From: Lysobacter antibioticus | GTDB lineage: Bacteria; Pseudomonadota; Gammaproteobacteria; Xanthomonadales; Xanthomonadaceae | Assembly (NCBI RefSeq): GCF_001442535.1 | Contig: NZ_CP013141.1 | Location: forward strand, 3,141,313 to 3,205,312 | Direction of reading: 5' to 3' | DNA length: 64,000 bases | In this document: one piece after another, positions 43,428-50,961 of the stretch | Layout: every line of letters starts with the position of its first letter | How positions within the stretch are numbered: position 1 is the stretch's first letter | Position numbers and translations under genes: made by a program | The notes under the pieces: model-generated | Seen by the model: only the letters and a program-made list of their open reading frames with translations | Databases searched by the model: none | Told to the model about the DNA's origin: nothing

Positions 43428-44783
43428 ATGAACCGACGCGACTTCCTCGCTACCTCCGCGACCGCGGGCACCGTATTGGCCAGCACGGCGTTCACACCGG
43501 CCTTCGCCCGCAAACGCTCGAAGTTGCGCCTGGGCCTGATCGGCACCGGCATGCGCGGCCAGGTGCTGCTCAAGGAGCTGGTGCGTCGCGACGACGTCGA
43601 GGTCGTCGCGTTGTGCGACGTGGAGCCGATCATGCTCGGCCGCGCGCTGAAGATGATCGAGAAGGCCGGCCGGCCCAAGCCGGCGACCTACGGCGAAGGC
43701 GGCGACAACGACGCCTATCGCAAGATGCTCGACAAGGGCGGACTCGACGGTGTGATCATCGCCACGCCCTGGGAGTTCCATGCGCCGATGGCGATCGCGG
43801 CGATGCAGGCGCACATCGCGGTCGCTTGCGAAGTGGTCGCCGGCATCACCCTCGACGACCATTGGCAGGTGCTGCGCACCCAGCAAAAGACCGGAACGCC
43901 CTACATGCTGCTGGAGAACGTGTGCTATCGCCGCGACGTGCTGGCGGTGCTGAACATGGTGCGGCAGGGCCTGTTCGGCGAAATCGTGCATCTGCAGGGC
44001 GGCTACCAGCACGACCTGCGCGCGGTGAAACTCAACAGCGGCAGCCCCGAGCGCGCCACCGGCGGCGGCGTCGAATTCGGCGCCAAGGGCTGGTCGGAGG
44101 CGCGCTGGCGCACCGAACATTCGGTCCAGCGCGACGGCGAGCTGTACCCGAGCCACGGCATCGGCCCCTGCGCGATGGTCGCCAACATCCATCGCGGCAA
44201 CCGTTTCACCTACCTCAGCTCGTTCTCGAGCAAGGCGCGCGGCCTGCACGACTACATCGTCAAGCAGGCCGGCCCGGAGCATCCGAACGCCAAGGTCAAG
44301 TTCAAGCTCGGCGACCTGGTCACCACCCAGATCGCCTGCGAAAACGGCGAGACCATCCTGCTGCAGCACGACACCTCGTTGCCGCGTCCGTACTCGCTCG
44401 GCTTCCGCGTGCAGGGCACCGACGGCCTGTGGATGGACATCAACGATTCGATCCACATCGAAGGCAAGACCACGCCGCACGAGTGGGACAAGGCCGAGGC
44501 CTGGCTGGAGAAGTACGATCACCCGCTGTGGCAGCGGTTCGCCGAGACCGCGGCCGGCGCCGGCCACGGCGGCATGGACTACTTCGTCGTGCACGCCTTC
44601 ATCGAGGCGCTCAAGGCCGATGCGCCGATGCCGATCGACATCTACGACGCGGTCGCCTGGAGCGCGATCACGCCGTTGTCGGAGCAGTCCATCGCCGAGC
44701 ACAAGACCGTGGAATTCCCGGATTTCACCGAAGGCAAGTGGAAGAATCGCAAGCCGATCTTCGCCTTGAACGACCGCTACTGA
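43428..44783 (+). CDS. GH109 family glycosidase (Gfo/Idh/MocA fold), Tat-exported
   Basis: A 451-residue protein with a Tat signal (NRRDFLATSATAG, residues 2-14; cleavage near 27). The Rossmann domain starts LRLGLIGTGMRGQ and binds NAD+. GH109 enzymes cleave alpha-N-acetylgalactosaminides by transient oxidation. Residues matching those of Elizabethkingia NagA as I recall them are present: E163 in LLENVCY, H195 in GGYQHDL, Y240 and H243 in LYPSHGIGP. HGGMDYFVVHAFIEAL...PIDIYDAVAWSAI is typical of the family end. It follows ridA on the plus strand, so it may release amino sugars feeding the divergent pathway. A plain Gfo/Idh oxidoreductase is less likely. Confidence 0.88.
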   Translation: MNRRDFLATSATAGTVLASTAFTPAFARKRSKLRLGLIGTGMRGQVLLKELVRRDDVEVVALCDVEPIMLGRALKMIEKAGRPKPATYGEGGDNDAYRKMLDKGGLDGVIIATPWEFHAPMAIAAMQAHIAVACEVVAGITLDDHWQVLRTQQKTGTPYMLLENVCYRRDVLAVLNMVRQGLFGEIVHLQGGYQHDLRAVKLNSGSPERATGGGVEFGAKGWSEARWRTEHSVQRDGELYPSHGIGPCAMVANIHRGNRFTYLSSFSSKARGLHDYIVKQAGPEHPNAKVKFKLGDLVTTQIACENGETILLQHDTSLPRPYSLGFRVQGTDGLWMDINDSIHIEGKTTPHEWDKAEAWLEKYDHPLWQRFAETAAGAGHGGMDYFVVHAFIEALKADAPMPIDIYDAVAWSAITPLSEQSIAEHKTVEFPDFTEGKWKNRKPIFALNDRY

Positions 44784-44932
44784 GGTCTGAGGCAGCCATG
44801 CGATAGCCGCTCGCCGCCGATCCGGCGGGCGGTCGCCGGCACGTATCGCCGGACATGCGCAGGTTGCCGCACCCGTCGCGGGGTGTCTTCTGCATGGCAT
44901 CGCCGCACCCTCGCACTCTCCATCCGACCTCC

Positions 44933-44957
44933 ACCCGGCGCAAGCCGGGTCTTTTTT
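44933..44957 (+). terminator. Rho-independent terminator after GH109 gene
   Basis: ACCCGGC (44933-44939) pairs with GCCGGGT (44944-44950) around GCAA, a stable tetraloop, followed by C and six T. It is 150 bp after the GH109 stop. The whole stretch 44784-45269 is otherwise gene-free, apart from REP-like sequence and the hairpin at 45236. Confidence 0.85.
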
Positions 44958-44992
44958 GCCCGCGTGGCCTCCAGGCCGCCGGCTACGAGAAT

Positions 44993-45022
44993 AGGAGCGG
45001 CGCGAGCCACGACCGCGAATAC
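44993..45022 (+). repeat. REP-like repeat (TAGGAGCGGCGCGAGCCACG)
   Basis: AGGAGCGGCG-CGAGC-CACGACCGCGA is one copy of a short dispersed palindromic repeat (consensus GTAGGAGCGGCG..AGCCGCGACC) seen also near 58107, 58633, 58727 (inverted) and 59110 (inverted). A degenerate copy may lie at 45115-45140. Confidence 0.65.
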
Positions 45023-45235
45023 GCAGCGAGCGCGCAACTGGCCGTCATCGACGATGCCTGCAGGGGATATCAGCTCTAGCGACCGCGCGGCCGTGGCCGA
45101 TGACCTAAGGAGATCCTGTGGGGAGCGGCCCTTGCGGGAGGCAATCGGAACGCTACCGCCTCCATATGAATGGCGCAGATGACGTCGCACAGCCATAACC
45201 GTCAAAACATAATTGACAGGTTCAATCGGACAGGA

Positions 45236-45265
45236 ATAACCTCTAAAGACACATTAAGAGGTTAT
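45236..45265 (+). promoter_or_regulatory. Hairpin covering the ribosome binding site of the arginase-family gene
   Basis: ATAACCTCT (45236-45244) and AGAGGTTAT (45257-45265) are perfect 9-bp inverted repeats with a 12-nt loop. The right arm contains the Shine-Dalgarno-like AAGAGG (45256-45261) and touches the first ATG (45264). Folding in the mRNA would hide the ribosome binding site; as DNA it could be an operator. TTGACA at 45213-45218 is a possible -35 box upstream. Confidence 0.6.
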
Positions 45266-45269
45266 GTGG

Positions 45270-46346
45270 ATGCGCCTCGCGATCGGACCTGCGGTGCTCG
45301 GCGCCGCCTTGTCTTCGCTGCTGCCGGCCTGCGCTCAGCCGCCGCCCGTCGCGCCCGGAGCCGCCTTGTCGAACCTTGCCGCCCTCGTCGTCATCGATGC
45401 GCCGAGCAACCTGGGCTTGCGTCCGCCGGCGCCGGGTGTCGAACCGGGCGTGCGCAAACTCCCCGAGGCCTTGCGCGCGACCGGGCTGCTGCAGCGCCTG
45501 CGTGCCGATGATGGCGGCCGCGTCGACGCGCCGCCTTATTCGCCCGCTGCCGACTTCGCGATCGGCTTTCGCAATGGCGCCGCGCTGCGCGACTACAGCC
45601 AGGCCCTGGCCGACCGCCTGATGCCGCTGCTCGCCCAGGGCCGGTTCGTGCTGGTGCTCGGCGGCGATTGCAGCGTACTGCTCGGCAGCGGCCTGGCCCT
45701 CAAGCAGCGAGGCCGCTACGGCCTGGCCTTCATCGATGCCCACGACGACTTTTCCTTCATCCGCGACCGCCGCCGTTATCGCGGGCTGTTGACCGCGGCC
45801 GGGCTCGATCTCGGCCTGGCGACCGGGCACGGCCCGGCGGCGCTGTCCGACCTGCGCGGTCGTTCGCCTTATTTCCGCAGCGACGATGTCGTCCATCTTG
45901 GCTTGGCGGTCGCCGACCAGGACCGGGTCGACTACGAGGTCGAGAGTTTCGAGCGTTCCGGTATCCACGCCATCGATGCTGCGGCGATCCGCCGTCTCGG
46001 CGCCGAACGCGCCGGGCGCGAGGCGCGCGCTCGGCTGGAGGCGAGGCCGACCAAGGGTTACTGGATTCATCTCGACGCCGATGTGCTGGCCGAGCGGGTG
46101 ATGCCGGCGGTCGACTCGCCGAACCCCGGCGGCCTCGACTTCGCGCAACTGCGTGCCTTGCTCGCCCAACTGCTCGCCAGCCCGGATGCGGTCGGCATGG
46201 AATTGACGATCTTCGATCCCGATCTCGACCCCGACGGGCGCCTCGCGTCGCATCTGGCCGATACCGTCGCGGGTGCCTTCGAAGACAGCGGCCGCTGGTC
46301 GCGGCAAGGCGCTGCGGACGCGGCATCGCCCGCACCGGCACGCTGA
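45270..46346 (+). CDS. Arginase/ureohydrolase-family protein, predicted lipoprotein
   Basis: A 358-residue protein. The N-terminus is a lipoprotein-like signal ending LLPAC (Cys21), unusual for this normally cytosolic family. The metal-binding motifs are GGDCS (C134 replaces the usual His), FIDAHDDF (D156, H158, D160), WIHLDADV (D269, D271) and a final MELTIFDPDLD. The GGDC variant occurs in other ureohydrolase-fold proteins, so it is not necessarily dead. AAGAGG is 8 nt before the ATG at 45270; an ATG at 45264 is too close to it. A hairpin covers this site. The next gene, 7 bp on, encodes an exported RidA-like protein. The substrate is unknown; guanidino or formimino compounds are candidates. 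Confidence 0.82.
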   Translation: MRLAIGPAVLGAALSSLLPACAQPPPVAPGAALSNLAALVVIDAPSNLGLRPPAPGVEPGVRKLPEALRATGLLQRLRADDGGRVDAPPYSPAADFAIGFRNGAALRDYSQALADRLMPLLAQGRFVLVLGGDCSVLLGSGLALKQRGRYGLAFIDAHDDFSFIRDRRRYRGLLTAAGLDLGLATGHGPAALSDLRGRSPYFRSDDVVHLGLAVADQDRVDYEVESFERSGIHAIDAAAIRRLGAERAGREARARLEARPTKGYWIHLDADVLAERVMPAVDSPNPGGLDFAQLRALLAQLLASPDAVGMELTIFDPDLDPDGRLASHLADTVAGAFEDSGRWSRQGAADAASPAPAR

Positions 46347-46353
46347 CCTCGCC

Positions 46354-46833
46354 ATGCAGCGGCGCAGCTTCCTGCTGGCCAGTGCCGCGGCGATGACCTT
46401 GCTGTCGGGGCCTGCCGCAGCGTCGAAGCCCCGAAGCAAAGTCGTTGATGAAGCCGGCGGCGATTCGCCGACCGCGTCCGACGGCGAATCAATCCACGCC
46501 GCGCAAACTCATCCCATCACTGCCGCGACCAGGCTGCTGTTCGTCAGCGGCCAGATCCCGGTCGACGCACAGGGCGAGGCGCCGCGGAATTTTTCCGCAC
46601 AATGCGCTCTCGCTTGGGCCAACATCGAGACGCAACTGCGCGCGGCCGACATGGACCTGCGCCACTTGGCGAAGCTGACTGTTTTTCTCGCCCGCGCGCG
46701 CGACCGCAAGCGCGAACATGAGATCCGCCACCGCCTGTTGACCGGCCGCGCCGATCCCGCGGTCAGCGTGGTGGTGACCGGCATCTACGACGAAGCCTGG
46801 CGCATCGAGATCGAGGCGATCGCGTTGGCATAA
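46354..46833 (+). CDS. Exported RidA-family protein
   Basis: A 159-residue protein with a twin-arginine-like leader (MQRRSFLLASAAAMTLL, cleavage near 23) followed by a RidA domain: LLFVSGQIPVDAQGEAP, ALAWANIETQLRAADMDLRHLAKLTVFLARARD, and RIEIEAIAL at the end. The position of RidA's catalytic Arg is not matched: the segment reads PAVSVVVTGIYDEAW where RidA has PARS. It may therefore bind ligands without deaminase activity. Export of this family is uncommon. It follows the arginase-family lipoprotein by 7 bp, and the two are likely to act together in the cell envelope. Confidence 0.82.
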   Translation: MQRRSFLLASAAAMTLLSGPAAASKPRSKVVDEAGGDSPTASDGESIHAAQTHPITAATRLLFVSGQIPVDAQGEAPRNFSAQCALAWANIETQLRAADMDLRHLAKLTVFLARARDRKREHEIRHRLLTGRADPAVSVVVTGIYDEAWRIEIEAIALA

Positions 46834-46902
46834 GGGATCAAAACTACCGCCCCCCGCTCTTCCACCTCGCGAGATCGATACCGATCCGGTGTCGGGCCGC
46901 AT

Positions 46903-47733
46903 TCAGTTGATACGGACGTAGGCGTAGCGACTCTTCAATTCCGCCTGAATCCTCTCCGGAACTTCGATGCCGTCGAGCCACAGGCGTTGCAGGCTCGGCA
47001 ACTCGCCCAGTATCGGCAGGATGCCTTCGATGTGAAGGTGGTACTCATCCTGGGCGCAGCCGAGGGATAAGTACTCGAGCATGGGCATGCCGCAGAGCAA
47101 GTTCAGTTCAGCCTGAGGGATGTTGGTACACCAAAGATCGAGTGAGCGCAGTTGTTCGAATTCGCGAATCGCGGCCAGCCCTCTGCCGGTGACCCGAGTT
47201 CGACCCGCATCGAGGTGGAGCAGGGTCGCCGAGCGCTTGAGGCTGGCAGCCATGACGTCATCGAACGGGGTTCCTTCGATATCCAGCGAATGCAGCGCTG
47301 GCATTTCCATTAGGGCGTCGAAAGCGCGGTGCGTGAGTCGCGCCGAATGCAACGACAGTTCGGTCAAGCCCGGGCTACGCGCGACTTCCAGTATGTCCAT
47401 CTCCGCCAGCCCGTAATGTTCGCGAAACACGCGCAGATGTTCCGCGGAACCGAAGCCCTGTAGGCGGCCTGGGCGCCGAATGCGCCCTACATCGAGCTCC
47501 CGCAACTGCGGTACTCCGAGTACATGTTGCATGGCCCGTCGCGTGACCGCGCCCATCACTCGTAACTCGTCGATGAAGGGAAGGGCGGACAGCTCGCGCG
47601 CGTGCGCTTTGGTCAGCAGCGCTTTGCCATCGATGGTCAGTCGTTGGATAGGGCCGGCTGCGATCAGCGCAGCGACGTCGCTGCCATCGAATTCGCTTTG
47701 CAGCGTCGGACCATCGTTTCCGTCTACGGTCAT
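46903..47733 (-). CDS. Leucine-rich-repeat-like protein, unknown role
   Basis: A 276-residue protein made of irregular leucine-rich repeats of about 22-24 residues (LRELDVGRIRRPGRL, LTELSLHSARLTHRAF, LHSLDIEGTPFDD, LRSLDLWCTNIPQAEL, LEYLSLGCAQDEYHL, LQRLWLDGIEVPERI). No signal peptide or effector domain is seen. The LRR solenoid suggests protein binding. Codon use is a little less GC-biased than in the neighbours, so transfer is possible. It has no operon partner; it converges with the RidA-like gene. Confidence 0.75.
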   Translation of the reverse strand: MTVDGNDGPTLQSEFDGSDVAALIAAGPIQRLTIDGKALLTKAHARELSALPFIDELRVMGAVTRRAMQHVLGVPQLRELDVGRIRRPGRLQGFGSAEHLRVFREHYGLAEMDILEVARSPGLTELSLHSARLTHRAFDALMEMPALHSLDIEGTPFDDVMAASLKRSATLLHLDAGRTRVTGRGLAAIREFEQLRSLDLWCTNIPQAELNLLCGMPMLEYLSLGCAQDEYHLHIEGILPILGELPSLQRLWLDGIEVPERIQAELKSRYAYVRIN

Positions 47734-47825
47734 ATACCCGAATTCTGTGGTTACTGTGCGGCATGATCTATGCCTCCTATGGACGGGTCAACGCGAATCG
47801 AACCTCGATAGGATCCGGTAGCGCA

Positions 47826-48545
47826 TCAAATCTTGGAACGGTAATCGCGGTGCAAAGTCCGGTACTCCCTGGGCGCCATGCCGACGGTGGCCTTGAACTG
47901 GCGCGCGAACGCGCTCTGGTCGGAGAAGCCGCAGGACTGGCCGACCTCGGCGATGCTCGCCTCTTCCTGCAGCAACCGCATCGCCGCTTCGATGCGGATC
48001 TTGGTCAGGGCCTGCTGTGGGGTCAGCTGGAACACGCGCTGGAAATGGCGTTCCAGTTGCGCGACCGACAGCTTGGCCAGTTCGGCCAACGCGGTCACGC
48101 GCAAGGCACCGGCGAAGTGCGCCTGCATATGTTCGGTGACCCGGCGCAGGCGTTCGTAGGTCGGGTGATGGCCGTCGGGCGCGCCGAGGTCGCGCGACAG
48201 GCCGACCAGGCCGGTGCGGCCGTCGGCCAGCGGCAGCGGGCGCTTGCCGGTCAGGCACCAGCCCGGTTGCCGGTTAGGGAATAAATGCACTTCGAGCTGG
48301 TTCTCGATGGTCTCGCCGTCGAGCACGCGCCGGTCCTGGATCGCATAGCGGCCGCCGAGGCGGGCCGGAAACAGCTCGGTGACGTCGCGGCCGATCACGT
48401 CCTCGCGCCGCTTCAGGCCGAGCCGGCGCACCAGGGTCAGGTTGGCGTGGCTGTAGCGGCCGGACGCGTCCTTGGCGAAAAACACCACGTCCGGCAGGGC
48501 GTCGCACAGGGTCTGCATGAGGTCGGCGGGAATCAGTAGGGACAT
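47826..48545 (-). CDS. PAS-domain AraC-family regulator of hydroxyproline genes
   Basis: A 239-residue regulator. The N-terminus is a PAS domain (about 5-115: LPDVVFFAKDASGRYSHANLTLVRRLG, GRDVTELFP, LPLADGRTGLVGLSRDLG). The C-terminus has the AraC HTH pair: VTALAELAKLSVAQLERHFQRVF and IAEVGQSCGFSDQSAFARQFKATVG, ending MAPREYR. The start at 48545 places the PAS domain properly; an earlier ATG at 48614 adds a non-conserved leader. It is divergent from the hydroxyproline operon (111-bp gap), which it very probably controls. Confidence 0.9.
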   Translation of the reverse strand: MSLLIPADLMQTLCDALPDVVFFAKDASGRYSHANLTLVRRLGLKRREDVIGRDVTELFPARLGGRYAIQDRRVLDGETIENQLEVHLFPNRQPGWCLTGKRPLPLADGRTGLVGLSRDLGAPDGHHPTYERLRRVTEHMQAHFAGALRVTALAELAKLSVAQLERHFQRVFQLTPQQALTKIRIEAAMRLLQEEASIAEVGQSCGFSDQSAFARQFKATVGMAPREYRTLHRDYRSKI

Positions 48546-48656
48546 GGCGGCCTGCTCCGGGCGGTTCCTCAACGATAGCCTGATTATGCCGAATTCCGCA
48601 TCCATGACCGGCAAGGATTCCTAGACGCGCGAGGCCGCCGACGCGAGCATGGCGGC

Positions 48657-49595
48657 ATGCACAGCCTAGACATCATCGACTCCCACACCGGCGGCGAACC
48701 GACCCGGGTCGTGGTTGCCGGCTTCCCCGATCTGGGCAGCGGCAGCCTGGCCGAGAAGCGCGAGCGCTTCCGTGCCGAATTCGACCACTGGCGCCAGGCC
48801 ATCGCCTGCGAGCCGCGCGGTTCCGACACGGTGGTCGGGGCCTTGCTGCTGCCGCCGAGCGAGCCCGAGGCCGCCGCCGCAGTGATCTTCTTCAACAACG
48901 TCGGCTATCTGGGCATGTGCGGCCACGGCACCATCGGTCTGGTGCGCACCCTGCAGCACCTCGGCCGGATTCAGCCGGGCCGGCACCGCATCGAAACGCC
49001 GGTCGGCACGGTCGGTGCCGAACTGCACGACGACGGCCGGGTTTCGGTCGACAACGTCGAAAGCTGGCGCCATCTGGCCGGCGTGCGCATCGAGGTACCG
49101 GGTTACGGCGAAGTCGTCGGCGATGTCGCCTGGGGCGGCAACTGGTTCTTCATCGCCCGCGTCGCGCGGGTGATCTCGCTGCTGCACCAGCGCGAGCTCA
49201 GCGACTATTCCGAAGCGATCCGGCATGCGCTGGAAGCGGCCGGCGTGAGCGGCGCCGACGGCGCGCCGATCGATCACATCGAACTGGAAACGCCGTCGAC
49301 CACGCCCGGCGTCGACGCGCGCAACTTCGTCCTGTGCCCGGGCCTGGCCTACGACCGTTCGCCCTGCGGCACCGGCACCAGCGCCAAGCTGGCCTGCCTC
49401 GCCGCCGACGGCAAGCTCGCGGCGGACGCGGTGTGGCGCCAGGAGAGCGTGCTCGGCAGCGTGTTCGAAGGGCGTTATCGCCCGGGCCCGCGCGGCGTCC
49501 TGCCGACCATCACCGGCAGCGCATACATCACCGCACACGCGCAGTTGTTGATCGACGAAGCCGACCCCTTCGCCTGGGGCATCGCGGCGAAGTGA
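48657..49595 (+). CDS. 4-hydroxyproline 2-epimerase
   Basis: A 312-residue proline-racemase-family enzyme that converts trans-4-hydroxy-L-proline to cis-4-hydroxy-D-proline. Both catalytic cysteines are present: C88 in [10 protein letters not shown] and C237 in [12 protein letters not shown]; this pair separates true 4HypE from the dehydratase branch (Thr). The start [19 protein letters not shown] is typical. It is the first gene of a seven-gene operon whose members follow at gaps of 5 bp or less, or overlap. Confidence 0.94.
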   Translation: MHSLDIIDSHTGGEPTRVVVAGFPDLGSGSLAEKRERFRAEFDHWRQAIACEPRGSDTVVGALLLPPSEPEAAAAVIFFNNVGYLGMCGHGTIGLVRTLQHLGRIQPGRHRIETPVGTVGAELHDDGRVSVDNVESWRHLAGVRIEVPGYGEVVGDVAWGGNWFFIARVARVISLLHQRELSDYSEAIRHALEAAGVSGADGAPIDHIELETPSTTPGVDARNFVLCPGLAYDRSPCGTGTSAKLACLAADGKLAADAVWRQESVLGSVFEGRYRPGPRGVLPTITGSAYITAHAQLLIDEADPFAWGIAAK

Positions 49596-49600
49596 CCGGC

Positions 49601-50716
49601 ATGAGCGCAACGCCTTCCAACACCTACGACTTGATCGTGGTCGGTGCCGGCATCGTCGGCAGCGCCTGCGCCGAGCGTGCCGTGCAAGAAGGGCTGCGGG
49701 TCGCCGTGGTCGAGCCCGGCCCGGTCGGCGGCGGTGCCACCGCGGCGGCGATGGGGCATCTGGTGGCGATGGACGACGACCCGGCCGAGCTGGCCTTGTC
49801 GCGGTATTCGCTGGCCCTGTGGGAACGCTTCGCCGATCTGCCCGAAGCCGAATTCAGCCGTTGCGGCACCTTGTGGGTCGCGCGCGAGGCGCGCGAGTTC
49901 GACGGCGTCGCCGCCAAGATCGCGCGCCTGGCCGCGGCCGGCGTTCGCGCGCAACGAATCGACGCCGACGAGTTGTACCGACTAGAACCCGGGCTCACCC
50001 CGGGCCTGTGCGGCGGCATGTTGGTCGCCGACGAGGCGGTGGTGTATCCGCCGCGCGTCGCCCAGCATTTGCTGCAGCGCGCCCTGCAGGCCGGCGCCAG
50101 CGACTTCCTCGGTCGCCGCGTGACCGCGCTGACCGCGAACGGTGCGCGCCTCGACGACGGCAGCGAACTGACCGGCCCGGTGCTGGTCGCGACCGGCTGC
50201 GCCGTGCCCGAGCTGCTGCCGCAATTGCCGATGCGCGCACGCAAAGGGCACCTGGTCATCACCGAGCGCTACCCCGGGCGGGTGCGCCATCAATTGCTCG
50301 AACTCGGCTATGCCGACAGCGCCCACGGCGATGCCGACAGCAGCGTCGCCTTCAACGTGCAGCCGCGTCCGACCGGGCAGATCCTGATCGGTTCCTCGCG
50401 CGAGTTCGGTGTCGAGGACCGCGCGGTGTCGTTGCCGATGCTGCGGCGCATGCTCGAACGCGCCTTCGCGTTCCTGCCGATGTTGGGCGAATTGCAGGCG
50501 CTGCGGGTGTGGACCGGGTTCCGGCCGACCACGCCCGACGGCAGGCCTTACATCGGCGCCGTCGCCGACCGGCCGCGCACCTGGGTCGCGGCCGGCCACG
50601 AAGGGCTTGGCGTGACCACCGCGCTGGGCACGGCGCAGCTGTTGCTCGACCAGATGCTCGGCCGCGCGCCAGCCATCGATCCCGCGCCATTCTTGCCGGA
50701 GCGCGCGCTGCGATGA
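49601..50716 (+). CDS. FAD-dependent D-hydroxyproline dehydrogenase subunit (DAO fold)
   Basis: A 371-residue D-amino-acid-oxidase-type flavoprotein: LIVVGAGIVGSACAERA with VVEPGPVGGGATAAAMGHL at the N-terminus, and a C-terminal FAD end WTGFRPTTPDGRPYIGAV...GHEGLGVTTALGTAQLL. It should oxidise cis-4-hydroxy-D-proline to 1-pyrroline-4-hydroxy-2-carboxylate, passing electrons to the partner subunits encoded next. Its stop overlaps the start of the [2Fe-2S] gene (ATGA), as in heteromeric hcnABC-like dehydrogenases. Confidence 0.9.
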   Translation: MSATPSNTYDLIVVGAGIVGSACAERAVQEGLRVAVVEPGPVGGGATAAAMGHLVAMDDDPAELALSRYSLALWERFADLPEAEFSRCGTLWVAREAREFDGVAAKIARLAAAGVRAQRIDADELYRLEPGLTPGLCGGMLVADEAVVYPPRVAQHLLQRALQAGASDFLGRRVTALTANGARLDDGSELTGPVLVATGCAVPELLPQLPMRARKGHLVITERYPGRVRHQLLELGYADSAHGDADSSVAFNVQPRPTGQILIGSSREFGVEDRAVSLPMLRRMLERAFAFLPMLGELQALRVWTGFRPTTPDGRPYIGAVADRPRTWVAAGHEGLGVTTALGTAQLLLDQMLGRAPAIDPAPFLPERALR

Positions 50717-50961
50717 AACGTTCGAACGTGCAATTGTCGATCGACGGCATCGCCGTCGAAGTGCCGGCCGGGGCCAACGTCGCTGCGGCCGTGGCCCAGC
50801 TCGGTCTGCGCTTTCGCCGCTCGCGCAGTGGCGAGGCGCGTGCGCCGCTGTGCGGCATGGGTCTGTGTTTCGAGTGCCGGGTCAGCATCGACGGCGTCGC
50901 CCATCAACGCGCCTGCGTGGTGGTGGCGCGCGACGGCATGCAGGTGCAGCGCGATGACTGA
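50713..50961 (+). CDS. [2Fe-2S] subunit of D-hydroxyproline dehydrogenase
   Basis: An 82-residue ferredoxin-like protein. Cysteines in CGMGLCFECRV and a final C in QRACVV give the pattern C-x4-C-x2-C-x(about 13)-C of hcnA-type small subunits. It links the two flavoprotein subunits, whose genes overlap it on both sides (4 bp and 8 bp). Confidence 0.9.
   Translation: MKRSNVQLSIDGIAVEVPAGANVAAAVAQLGLRFRRSRSGEARAPLCGMGLCFECRVSIDGVAHQRACVVVARDGMQVQRDD

Noticed and set aside
43428..44783. Plain Gfo/Idh/MocA sugar dehydrogenase
   Set aside because: The Tat signal and the Glu, His, Tyr and His positions match GH109 glycosidases better.
45270..46346. Arginase-family gene as a broken pseudogene because of GGDC
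   Set aside because: All other metal ligands are present, the frame is intact, and GGDC variants exist in other ureohydrolase-fold proteins.
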